Positions 1 to 7,518 of a stretch of DNA of 36,026 nucleotides are shown in pieces. Numbering within the stretch: the first letter of the stretch is position 1; each line of letters starts with the position of its first letter. The stretch is taken from positions 1-36,026 of IMG/VR virus record IMGVR_UViG_3300020204_000179, one strand, 5' to 3'. The position numbers were made by a program, and so were the translations under genes. A model generated the notes under the pieces. It ran no database searches. It was not told the DNA's origin and was given only the letters and a program-made list of their open reading frames with translations. The DNA is from a virus.

Positions 1-539
1 TCAAGCATACCATCACGACCTATCACATATCCAACAGGAATTGGTTTACACTTTTTATCCGTATAGCAATAATAGTTTCCTGGTTTACACCTATTCCTCT
101 TTTTTTCCTCGTTCATTTCTTCTGTTTTCTTTTTCATTGAGTTGATAAATTTTCTAAAAATAGCAGCTTCAGAAGTCTTTCCCATTACTCTTGCTCTTTG
201 TTCCATAGCAATTGCTGCTTGAATTTTGTGAGCATGAGATCTTCCAGAGTTTCTTATTTTTGAAACACTTTCTTTTGCAGTTGCAACATCCTTAAATCCC
301 AATCCACGAATTGTTCCTTTTGGATCTTCGTCTGTGTAAAGATCAGAGTGTTTATCAGACTTATCTGGTTGTCCTGGTTTCTTTGGAATGCGAGGATCGT
401 TCATTTCGCTGAAAGGTGATTTTGATTTTGTTTCTTCACCCTTTGTTCTTTTTTTACGAGCAGCACAATGAGCTTTCTGAGAAAATCCACTAGGATTATC
501 ACAGTTTATTGATCTTTTATATTTGTTAGACCAACCCAT
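1..539 (-). CDS. Basic Cys-containing hypothetical protein, 3' end outside window
   Basis: Open frame from an ATG at 539 running off the left edge; 179 residues are visible. Three segments can be seen. An N-terminal stretch has C13 and an HC pair at 24-25 (SINCDNPSGFSQKAHC). A central block holds SDLYTDEDPKGTI (65-77) followed by a basic helical stretch around SHAHKIQAAIAMEQRAR (101-117). A Lys-rich linker leads to a Cys-rich tail with C141, C148 and C154. I recall similar blocks in hypothetical proteins of marine T4-like phages but know no function. The strong positive charge would suit nucleic-acid binding, which is inference only. The gene starts 12 nt after gp16, where T4 has the large terminase gene 17, so it may separate gp16 from gp17. 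No clear Shine-Dalgarno precedes the start. A real gene is likely from frame length, composition and tight packing. Confidence 0.8.
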   Translation of the reverse strand, partial: MGWSNKYKRSINCDNPSGFSQKAHCAARKKRTKGEETKSKSPFSEMNDPRIPKKPGQPDKSDKHSDLYTDEDPKGTIRGLGFKDVATAKESVSKIRNSGRSHAHKIQAAIAMEQRARVMGKTSEAAIFRKFINSMKKKTEEMNEEKKRNRCKPGNYYCYTDKKCKPIPVGYVIGRDGML

Positions 540-551
540 TGAAGAAATAGA

Positions 552-974
552 TTACTCTTTATTATTTAGAAAACCTTGTTTAAGTAGTTTTGATAATTCG
601 GAAGTCGACCCTACAAATACGGCATTGTTTGTGACATTGTTAGTTGTTTTAATGCTGTCATCTTCGACATCTTTTAATTTTTTCTGTAGATCTATTAATT
701 TATCTGTGACATCACCAACACTTTTAATTAATTGACCTGCGACTTCATATGCTCTTGGACTTCCACCTTCACCGGCAAGTTCCATAATTCCATTAATTGC
801 TTCTTGCCCCTTTTCAATCAAAGAGTATAAATTTGCACGAGTGTATTCATAATCTTTTTTAATATCTTGTTGACTTGTTGATTCAACTTTAACCAATGAG
901 TTATCTTTTTCAACAGCAACTATTTCGCTCTCAATATTGAGAGATTGATCGAGTTTTTCATAATTATCGGGCAT
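552..974 (-). CDS. 16: Small terminase subunit gp16
   Basis: 140 residues (T4 gp16 has 164). The small terminase recognises phage DNA and regulates the large subunit's nuclease and ATPase during head filling; it works as a ring oligomer in the cytoplasm. The match is by layout: an acidic N-terminus, then DYEYTRANLY (41-50) like the T4 region DDYGVVRRNM, a central helical coiled-coil stretch (about 50-105), and a C-terminal NAVFVGSTSELSKLL (117-131) corresponding to the T4 motif ATVFMGSPTELMDEI. The start lies 4 nt after the gp15 stop, matching the T4 order 13-14-15-16. No separate promoter box is visible, so it is probably cotranscribed with gp15. The Shine-Dalgarno is not obvious. Confidence 0.88.
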   Translation of the reverse strand: MPDNYEKLDQSLNIESEIVAVEKDNSLVKVESTSQQDIKKDYEYTRANLYSLIEKGQEAINGIMELAGEGGSPRAYEVAGQLIKSVGDVTDKLIDLQKKLKDVEDDSIKTTNNVTNNAVFVGSTSELSKLLKQGFLNNKE

Positions 975-978
975 AATA

Positions 979-1776
979 TCAAAGATCTATTTTACGTGTT
1001 GGACTAAAATCTTTAGAATCTCCAAAAAACTCTATGGTTTCATCAAATCCAAAATTATCATCTGGATTCGCATCAATAGGATCTGGAGTAACAGTATATC
1101 GCATTTCTCTTTTTGCAGTTTGCACATCTGTTGATGTGTAAATATCAGCCTGAACTTTACGAATAAGTCCATCTGTAGAATCTGCAATAGGACCAAACAG
1201 ATAAGTTTTTGCAGTAAAACTTAGAGTGTAGATAAGTGCTCTTCTTGTTGAGAAATCACCTTCATAGTCATCTTGAAAAGTAATGTTTTCCAAAACAACA
1301 GGAATATCTCTCTTTTCTCCAATTGAATCAACCAAATCTATTGTCATATTAAATGATGGTTGGAAAAATGGTAATATCTGTTCTACAATTTGCAAAGCAT
1401 CATCATTTAACTTGGTTAAAATATTAAGATCAAATCCAATATTATAAGGCACTGGCATAAAAACTTTTTTTAAGTTTTGTCCATCTAGTACTTTAAATGT
1501 TTGAGTTACATTAGATTTTCTTGTTGGATCATACCTGATAGACGTCATTTCAAATGACATTCTAGGTAATGTAATTTGAGTTGCTTTATTGAGTTCTGGT
1601 TGTTGTTGGATTCTTGCTAGAAACTTTTGAACAGGTGCATATGCCAAAGGAACTCTAATATCACTTATATCATTACCATCTCTATCTTCATGGCGAACGT
1701 GAATCTGATTAAAAAGAGTTCCAAAAGAAATGACTGTTTTCCTAATAATTTCGTGATAAAAATAAGTTCCTAACAT
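979..1776 (-). CDS. 15: Tail completion / sheath stabiliser gp15
   Basis: 265 residues (T4 gp15 has 272). gp15 forms the hexameric ring that caps the tail tube and sheath and joins the tail to the neck. Matches to T4 gp15 include the start MLGTYFYHEIIRK (T4 MFGYFYNSSFRR), the stretch IRVPLAYA near residue 40, the near-identical QIVEQILPFFQP around 130-141 (T4 QIVEQILPYFQP), and a C-terminal part with STRRALIYTLSF (T4 LSRRRIEWSLTF) and DGLIRK. Its ATG shares one base with the stop of the 226-aa gene (TAATG), so translation is probably coupled. It lies directly before gp16, as in T4, but is separated from gp14 by four extra genes. Confidence 0.92.
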   Translation of the reverse strand: MLGTYFYHEIIRKTVISFGTLFNQIHVRHEDRDGNDISDIRVPLAYAPVQKFLARIQQQPELNKATQITLPRMSFEMTSIRYDPTRKSNVTQTFKVLDGQNLKKVFMPVPYNIGFDLNILTKLNDDALQIVEQILPFFQPSFNMTIDLVDSIGEKRDIPVVLENITFQDDYEGDFSTRRALIYTLSFTAKTYLFGPIADSTDGLIRKVQADIYTSTDVQTAKREMRYTVTPDPIDANPDDNFGFDETIEFFGDSKDFSPTRKIDL

Positions 1777-2456
1777 TAATAAGTACCAAATGGATTTGAT
1801 TCTGAAAAATCTATAATAAAATCTGATTCTTCTTCTATTTCATCATTTTGACTATATTTATCGTATGTGTCTTGTTGGTTAAAGGTTTTAACACTGTAAA
1901 TGGCGCCAGATTTGGTTCCAACGATATTTTCTCCAGTAACAAATCCTTTTGTTGTTGCTCCTATACCAACATAAGAAATCTTTAAAATCTTAGCATCAGA
2001 ATCCCATTCCTTGACTCTAGCTTTTGTTTTTGATCTAGATCCAACTATAACTTCATTAAACTCGTAATTGCCATATCCTGTTAATATATTTGGATTTCCT
2101 ATTGTAACTTGTGGAGCAACAGTATATCCAAATCCTGGATTTGTAATGTAAATAGACCTTACATCATTATTCGCAGACCCTATTGAAGCAATTCCAACAG
2201 CAGTTCCCAAACCACTAATAACGGGATAATATCCAGATCCAGATGATAAAACTCTTATACTTTTAATCTGCCCATCTGCAATGATTGGATAAAAGGAACC
2301 TGCAATAGTTGGCGTTGTTGTTCCTAAAATGACAACTTTTGGTGGATTAGTAGTAGCATACCCAGTTCCACCATTTACAACGGTAAATGCCTGTACTCCA
2401 TAATTTTGATTAAAAGTTGCTTGTACTATGGCTCCGGATCCAGGTATTATTTTCAT
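1776..2456 (-). CDS. Glycine-rich modular virion protein (GSGY modules)
   Basis: 226 residues of unknown function, probably structural. The first ~130 residues hold three copies of a short beta-type module centred on NGGTGY, SSGSGY and NPGFGY, each followed by a PP/VTI-like strand. The next ~60 residues resemble another module common in this window (GSRSKTKARV ... GFVTGENIVGTKSGA). The tail is acidic and ends FGTY. The same modules occur in gp14, in the 4007-aa protein and in the 2435-aa protein, so this looks like a free-standing version of an accessory domain. It lies 24 nt after the 844-aa gene, with an AATAAATA box between. A GGAG sits about 14 nt upstream, rather far for a good ribosome site. 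It overlaps gp15 by one base. Confidence 0.82.
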   Translation of the reverse strand: MKIIPGSGAIVQATFNQNYGVQAFTVVNGGTGYATTNPPKVVILGTTTPTIAGSFYPIIADGQIKSIRVLSSGSGYYPVISGLGTAVGIASIGSANNDVRSIYITNPGFGYTVAPQVTIGNPNILTGYGNYEFNEVIVGSRSKTKARVKEWDSDAKILKISYVGIGATTKGFVTGENIVGTKSGAIYSVKTFNQQDTYDKYSQNDEIEEESDFIIDFSESNPFGTY

Positions 2457-2480
2457 TTAAATTAATTTTACTCCAACAAA

Positions 2481-5015
2481 CTATTTATTTTTTTTAAGTG
2501 CTTTTTTTAATCTTAGTGATAAATTTTTAGATGTTTGATTTTCAACTTCTCTATTAATTTTTTCATCATCAGTTTGCGGAATACTCATACTATCAGCACT
2601 ATGAGGATCTAATTTTTTATAGTAGTCAACTTTTTGCCCATATTCTGGATGCCATCCATCTATAGGTTCTGGTGGAGGAGTATCTGGATATCCAAGTTTT
2701 GATGGCTTATCTTGATAGTCAATTATGGGTTTTAACTTATCGGCAACTCTTTTGAAAAGTGGATCTTTATCTGCTTGCATAGTTTGCTGCTCTAGCATTT
2801 TTTGTTCAAACTCTTTATGCAATCTTTCATTTAAAACAGATTGAGTTGTAATGACCTCTTTACCAGTATCGTCAACCATTCTAACAATATAATCATTACA
2901 AATTTCTTCTTTACTTATAATTTTATAAGTGTTATATACATATTCTATTTTTGGAATGTTGTCCTCTTTACCTTTTTTGCCAGTATCAAAATTTCCATAC
3001 ATAATCTTTTTTGATTTAGTTTGATTTTTTTCAGTTAACCATTCCCAAGCATGATCTGACGTACCAATTGAATCCAGAATCATATTTTTTCTTTCTTGAG
3101 ATAGACGAGTATTTTGATGTTTTTCATGTTTACCCCACGTTTTTTCTTCAATTGGTTTAAATGAAGTTGGAACTTCAGCTTGTTTCATTAAATCTTTACC
3201 TATTGTTCTAGGTGGCATCCCAATCACTTTTGGACGATGTTTGATTTTTACTTTTTTTTCTTCTGGTAAATAATAAGGTTTTCTTATTTCTTTAATAACT
3301 TTTCTATGATTCTTTAGGTGGTTCTCATTCGTTTGATATTTCTTACTACGCTCTTCTAAATTCTTCAACATTTTTGGAAGAGCATTTTTAATGAACTTAA
3401 TTTCATCATCAGACAATTTTGTATTATAATATGCTTTTATAACAAGAGTGACAACATCTGGATGCATTCCAAAAGAAAGCATCATGCTTGCTAACATTCT
3501 AATGTATCTATCTTTTCCAACATCATTAAAAACTTTTAGTATTTCATCTTTTGTATCTTCGATGATAAAAGATTCTTTTCTATAATTCCCTCCACTCCAT
3601 CCCAATGCATCCATACCCATTTGTGCCCCAAAAGCAACCCACCCAATTGGTCCTGGTATGGCAGAAAGTGCTCCAGCAACTGCTCCCGTATAATCGCCCC
3701 TACTAATTCTTATTCCCACATCTGCAGCTGCAGCCGCTGCTGCTACTCCTGGAACAACTCTACTTAAAATTTTAGAAGTTTTTGTTCCTTGTGCTCCTAA
3801 TCTGGCTAAGTCATCTGCGGATGCTCTAGCCATATCAACTCCACCTCCAGAAGTTGATATTTGAACTTCTGGAAATCCTGACCAACCCCTACTAACTTTA
3901 GAACCAAATGGATTTTTAATACCATGTTTTCCCTGGTTTGGAGCATCTCCAATCCAAAGATCTCCAGTTTTATCACCCCATGGAACTCCTCTGGTGTCAG
4001 TTGGATCAGCATACATCTTGGCAACATCCACCTCTCCAGGACGAAGTGTTCCCTGGGGTGCAGCATAATCAGTGTTATACCAATCTTTTCCCAATATTTT
4101 TTCGGCTTTTTCTGCACTACCGAATAACTTATCAACAAGTTTTTTTCCACCCCCCTGCCAATCCTTAATATAGTCGATTCCAGGTGGAAGACCTTTTACA
4201 ATTTTATCACCAGCGTATCTTATATCATCCGTAAGTGCCCTAAGTATTCTAGCCCCAACTTGTCCCGCTGTTCCAAGATTTTTCATCAAATCACTAAGAT
4301 CTTTAGCATATTGTTGATTTGCAATTCCTGCAGGTAGATTAGGATCTGGTCCTTTTAGTGTAGTAAATATTTTTTGTATTAATGCTGGAGTTAATACATG
4401 TGGATCACTAATAATTTTTCCAAGCCATCTGCCCAAATTATCAATATCAACTCCACTACTTGGATCAGTAACATCACTTCTTGGTATGGGTTCAAAAATA
4501 CCAATATAAAAAATCCTATAATCTGATACTTTATTTTCTTTATATTTTTGCCAATACCAAACTGCTTGTGCCAATGTTAATTGACTATAACTAATAAAAC
4601 CATCCGTACCATTCCAGTCTTCTAATGATCCAGATAATCTTGCCAAGTTAACAACTTGTCTAGTATCTTTTTGAATATATCCAATAGCTGTATAATCTCC
4701 ATCTGGGAAATAAACACTAACCATTGGACCAAGTATATAACTATTGTCTCCTGGTGGTTGCTCTGTTAATATTTCACCAGCCGCATTGAATAATCCAGAG
4801 GTATCAGTTCCATTTGGATTTGAGTCAGCAGACAAATTTAAACCTTCTCTATAAACCGCTGGAGTGACAATAAATTTGTCAGGTTCCACAGCATACATTG
4901 TTGTTGTATTATTAGTTGGTATTTCATTAAGCAAATGAAGTTTTTCATCAATTTGAGTCGATCTCAAATGATGCCTGATTTTATTAAACTTACTTGCGTT
5001 TCTTTTTTCAGGCAT
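2481..5015 (-). CDS. Large hypothetical virion protein with hydrophobic Ala/Gly segment
   Basis: About 844 residues from the ATG at 5015; a TTG at 5027 would add four residues and is less likely. I do not recognise a named T4 counterpart. Residues ~1-180 look globular (SYILGPMVSVYFPDGDY, then LARLSGSLEDW). Residues ~423-473 form an unusual Ala/Gly-rich hydrophobic stretch (VVPGVAAAAAAADVG and AVAGALSAIPGPIGWVAFG) that could contact or insert into a membrane. The last ~300 residues are Lys/Glu/Pro-rich, probably extended or helical, and end LRLKKALKKNK. It lies between the subtilase and the 226-aa module protein, inside the block inserted between gp14 and gp15. A structural or ejected protein is the best guess from context. 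An AATAAATA box ends 30 nt before the ATG; no clear Shine-Dalgarno is seen. Confidence 0.82.
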   Translation of the reverse strand: MPEKRNASKFNKIRHHLRSTQIDEKLHLLNEIPTNNTTTMYAVEPDKFIVTPAVYREGLNLSADSNPNGTDTSGLFNAAGEILTEQPPGDNSYILGPMVSVYFPDGDYTAIGYIQKDTRQVVNLARLSGSLEDWNGTDGFISYSQLTLAQAVWYWQKYKENKVSDYRIFYIGIFEPIPRSDVTDPSSGVDIDNLGRWLGKIISDPHVLTPALIQKIFTTLKGPDPNLPAGIANQQYAKDLSDLMKNLGTAGQVGARILRALTDDIRYAGDKIVKGLPPGIDYIKDWQGGGKKLVDKLFGSAEKAEKILGKDWYNTDYAAPQGTLRPGEVDVAKMYADPTDTRGVPWGDKTGDLWIGDAPNQGKHGIKNPFGSKVSRGWSGFPEVQISTSGGGVDMARASADDLARLGAQGTKTSKILSRVVPGVAAAAAAADVGIRISRGDYTGAVAGALSAIPGPIGWVAFGAQMGMDALGWSGGNYRKESFIIEDTKDEILKVFNDVGKDRYIRMLASMMLSFGMHPDVVTLVIKAYYNTKLSDDEIKFIKNALPKMLKNLEERSKKYQTNENHLKNHRKVIKEIRKPYYLPEEKKVKIKHRPKVIGMPPRTIGKDLMKQAEVPTSFKPIEEKTWGKHEKHQNTRLSQERKNMILDSIGTSDHAWEWLTEKNQTKSKKIMYGNFDTGKKGKEDNIPKIEYVYNTYKIISKEEICNDYIVRMVDDTGKEVITTQSVLNERLHKEFEQKMLEQQTMQADKDPLFKRVADKLKPIIDYQDKPSKLGYPDTPPPEPIDGWHPEYGQKVDYYKKLDPHSADSMSIPQTDDEKINREVENQTSKNLSLRLKKALKKNK
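2482..2489 (-). promoter_or_regulatory. Candidate late promoter box (AATAAATA)
   Basis: One mismatch to the T4 late-promoter sequence TATAAATA. It overlaps the stop of the 844-aa gene and ends 25 nt before the start of the 226-aa gene. Such boxes are also expected by chance in AT-rich DNA; spacing and placement in a gap are the main support. Confidence 0.4.
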
Positions 5016-5045
5016 TAGAATATTCAATAATGTATTGGTTTGTAT

Positions 5046-5053
5046 TATTTATT
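5046..5053 (-). promoter_or_regulatory. Candidate late promoter box (AATAAATA)
   Basis: One mismatch to TATAAATA. It lies directly after the subtilase stop codon and ends 30 nt before the ATG at 5015 of the 844-aa gene. Placement in one of the few real gaps supports it; the sequence alone does not. Confidence 0.42.
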
Positions 5054-6733
5054 TTATCCACCATATACTGTACTCTTTCTTGGCCAAACATTACCACGTG
5101 CTGGTCTCTCCCAATGATTTGTTCTTGGTTGTGTTATTCCTACTAATTTTCTATCCTTAACATGAATGGCATATAGATTTGCTGCACCTTGTAAAGAAAC
5201 CTCATCGGTATAACTATCTTCTCCACTATTTAAAAGTGCATTTTTTTGCCAGTACTTATCAATATATTCTAATGCCATTTTTTGAGTTATTCTTGGATAA
5301 TGTTCGGCAAGACATGCAAGTAATCCAGAAACTTGAGGGCATGACATACTTGTGCCATTTAGTTTTCCTCTTGTATAAGTTGCATTTCTTGGATCTGGAA
5401 CGGGACCAGTAGTTAAATGTGAAGATTGGATATTTGTCCCAGGTGCAAAGACATTAACTCTTGGTCCACAATCACTAAATGCTCTTTTTGCGTCTACAAC
5501 AGCAGAGTTAGTAGCTCCAACACATATTGTACTTGAACCAACACCAGGACTACTTCCTTGATGATAGAAAACACCAAATGCTGAAATAGTTCCAACTGAA
5601 CTAGAAATATATGTTGCGGCAACTCTATTATTATAATCAATTCCTCCTAAAACATCTATTTTCATCCTACCATTACCTGAAGAACCACATGTAATAACAC
5701 CTTCATTAATCATGTCTTCGATATCTGCATTTATTGAACCTGAGTTTGTACTAACAGTTATCGTACCAAGACCATATGATCCACCAGAAGATGTATATTG
5801 CATTACACCATGACTCTCAAGTTGTTGATCAGTAAACGGACCATAATATGTGGTCCCCCTCCTCAGAACATACATACTATTTCCAATACCAGTATTACTA
5901 TCTCTATGTAAAGTTAATTCTATTCCCCAACTATTATTAACAATTGTTGGGTTCTTATGACCCGTCAATGGATTGATGGGTTTAGTTTTATGAAACATTC
6001 TTATATAATCATAGACTCTGGATGTTTGTATCTGAGAATTAGTTCCAGGATAAGAAAATACTGTAATATTGTAAATGTTAGCGTCTCTTGCCCATCCTTG
6101 AGTATTTCCTGCAACTGTACCTGCTACGTGTTGACCATGAGATTCCTGGCCTACTGGTACATATTGATATGGTGCTGATGCGGGTAATCCTAGTGCTGCA
6201 TTGTGTTGATACCAATTGTATGCAACAAATCTAGAACCACCAGTACCATCTGGATTTTTTGCATACTCTGGGTCATTGCCATCAATAATAGTGTCTAATA
6301 TAACAACATCAACATTTTTTCCAGTACTTGTTGTTGTAATAACACCAACTTGATTTGGAATTCCATCAGCACCCCAAGCATATATTTGCTGACCCCTTTC
6401 ACACCTCAGTAAACCCCAATTTGTATGATTGGAATTCTCAGTAGCTCCTTTATTGAAAAAACTAGAAGATTGCTCAAAAGTTGTCACAGGAGTCATAGAT
6501 CTTAGAAAATCTGCAGATTCAACAAAAATAACTCTTTCATCATTAATAAGTTTTTTTACCTCATCATCTGTCAGAAAATAATGTGTATTCCTACTAATCG
6601 GTCTTCTATCACAACAATGTACTTCTCTCTCTGGAATTGTATCAGATCCGCCAGGAGTTTCTAAATCATGATATAAACATTCCAGACATTCATAATCTTT
6701 TGCTGTTACAATGTATTCTTTTAGATCTTCCAT
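5054..6733 (-). CDS. Subtilisin-like serine protease (peptidase S8 family)
   Basis: 559 residues. The catalytic triad of a subtilase is complete: Asp147 in VDVVILDT, His199 in ESHGQHVAG, and Ser462 in LNGTSMSCPQVSG. Asn354 in SSGNG fits the oxyanion-hole position, and VNNSWG (265-270) is another family landmark. Residues ~1-75 resemble an I9-type inhibitory propeptide, ending LTDDEVKKLINDERVIFVES, followed by TNWGLLRC (104-111), like the NWGLDRI start of mature subtilases. No signal peptide is evident, so it probably acts in the cytoplasm during assembly or is carried in the virion. The N-terminus is Cys-rich (C15, C18, C40, C41). The gene overlaps the preceding fibre-like gene by one base (TGATG). 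The T4 assembly protease is gp21, an unrelated family, so this is an extra protease. Possible roles are maturation of a tail or fibre protein, or attack on host surface protein at infection; neither is shown by the sequence. Confidence 0.93.
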   Translation of the reverse strand: MEDLKEYIVTAKDYECLECLYHDLETPGGSDTIPEREVHCCDRRPISRNTHYFLTDDEVKKLINDERVIFVESADFLRSMTPVTTFEQSSSFFNKGATENSNHTNWGLLRCERGQQIYAWGADGIPNQVGVITTTSTGKNVDVVILDTIIDGNDPEYAKNPDGTGGSRFVAYNWYQHNAALGLPASAPYQYVPVGQESHGQHVAGTVAGNTQGWARDANIYNITVFSYPGTNSQIQTSRVYDYIRMFHKTKPINPLTGHKNPTIVNNSWGIELTLHRDSNTGIGNSMYVLRRGTTYYGPFTDQQLESHGVMQYTSSGGSYGLGTITVSTNSGSINADIEDMINEGVITCGSSGNGRMKIDVLGGIDYNNRVAATYISSSVGTISAFGVFYHQGSSPGVGSSTICVGATNSAVVDAKRAFSDCGPRVNVFAPGTNIQSSHLTTGPVPDPRNATYTRGKLNGTSMSCPQVSGLLACLAEHYPRITQKMALEYIDKYWQKNALLNSGEDSYTDEVSLQGAANLYAIHVKDRKLVGITQPRTNHWERPARGNVWPRKSTVYGG

Positions 6734-7491
6734 CAGGTTTCTAGTTGAAGAATTGTTAGTGTTACTGTAATATTTGCCGTAGATCCACTATTATTTTTAA
6801 CTTTAGCGTAGATAGTTGTTGATACTGGATTATCATTATTAAATCCGATAGTTGCTGGAGTGATTGTGGCAATACCAGCAGAAGCAGTGATTACTTCAGC
6901 AATAACCCCAGATCCTGCGGTTGGATCTGATGATTGTGATCTAGAAGCATCATTTGCTCTAGAGGCAGAATCTGTATATATTGTTATCCAAGAAGCGTGT
7001 GAAGATTGAACTTTATATAAAGTATAAGATTTAAATCCAGCAAAACTTATGTTTGCGGATGCATTATTTGCAATTGATCCAGTGGATTGTGAAACTTCTG
7101 TTCTTACTCCAAGTTGATTACTACCAACAAAAACGGAAGTTACCGTGCAAATTCCAGATGAAATCGGAGAAACACTTAAATAATCACCAAAATCAATTAT
7201 TGTTGCAGTTCCAATACCTGAACCATTATCTCTAACTGTCACTCCAGCACCAACATTATTATTGTTGCCAGAAACAGAAACTCCAGTTAATGAAGATCCA
7301 TCCCCATAATATTTTGTTGCTGTTACGATTCCTACAGTTAGGTTTGGATTACCTGCAAATATAGTTGTTCCGTTTCCAATAGCACCATAAATCTCATTAA
7401 AATTTTTATTAATCTTTATGGCTGCCGATAATAGTGTGTCACCATTACCATCATTCGGTATTACTCCAGTTGATATTCCTAATTTTGCCAT
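6733..7491 (-). CDS. Fibre-like virion protein
   Basis: 252 residues. The N-terminus STGVIPNDGNGDTLLSAAIK followed by INKNFNEIYGAIG is the kind of leader I associate with tail-fibre and appendage proteins of cyanomyoviruses, probably a particle-attachment segment. It continues with GIVTATKYYGDGSSLTGV, another recurrent fibre motif. The rest is Ser/Thr/Ala/Gly/Ile-rich, consistent with a beta-structured shaft or head, ending NITVTLTILQLET. It is the first gene after gp14 and overlaps the subtilase start by one base, so the protease and this protein are probably made together. A GATAAATA box ends 19 nt before its ATG. Which part of the particle carries it cannot be told from the sequence. Confidence 0.8.
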   Translation of the reverse strand: MAKLGISTGVIPNDGNGDTLLSAAIKINKNFNEIYGAIGNGTTIFAGNPNLTVGIVTATKYYGDGSSLTGVSVSGNNNNVGAGVTVRDNGSGIGTATIIDFGDYLSVSPISSGICTVTSVFVGSNQLGVRTEVSQSTGSIANNASANISFAGFKSYTLYKVQSSHASWITIYTDSASRANDASRSQSSDPTAGSGVIAEVITASAGIATITPATIGFNNDNPVSTTIYAKVKNNSGSTANITVTLTILQLET

Positions 7492-7510
7492 TACTCAAAA
7501 CACTTTATTA

Positions 7511-7518
7511 TATTTATC
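7511..7518 (-). promoter_or_regulatory. Candidate late promoter box (GATAAATA)
   Basis: One mismatch to TATAAATA. It overlaps the gp14 stop codon and ends 19 nt before the ATG of the fibre-like gene. If active it would drive the inserted fibre-protease block separately from the neck genes. Confidence 0.45.

Noticed and set aside
1854-1861. GATAAATA box about 80 nt before gp15
   Set aside because: Lies within the coding sequence of the 226-aa gene and is too far from the gp15 start compared with the other boxes; likely chance.
3806-4150. 114-codon minus-strand frame inside the 844-aa gene
   Set aside because: Nested in another frame of a continuous gene with no sign of its own start signal; composition unlike the neighbouring proteins.
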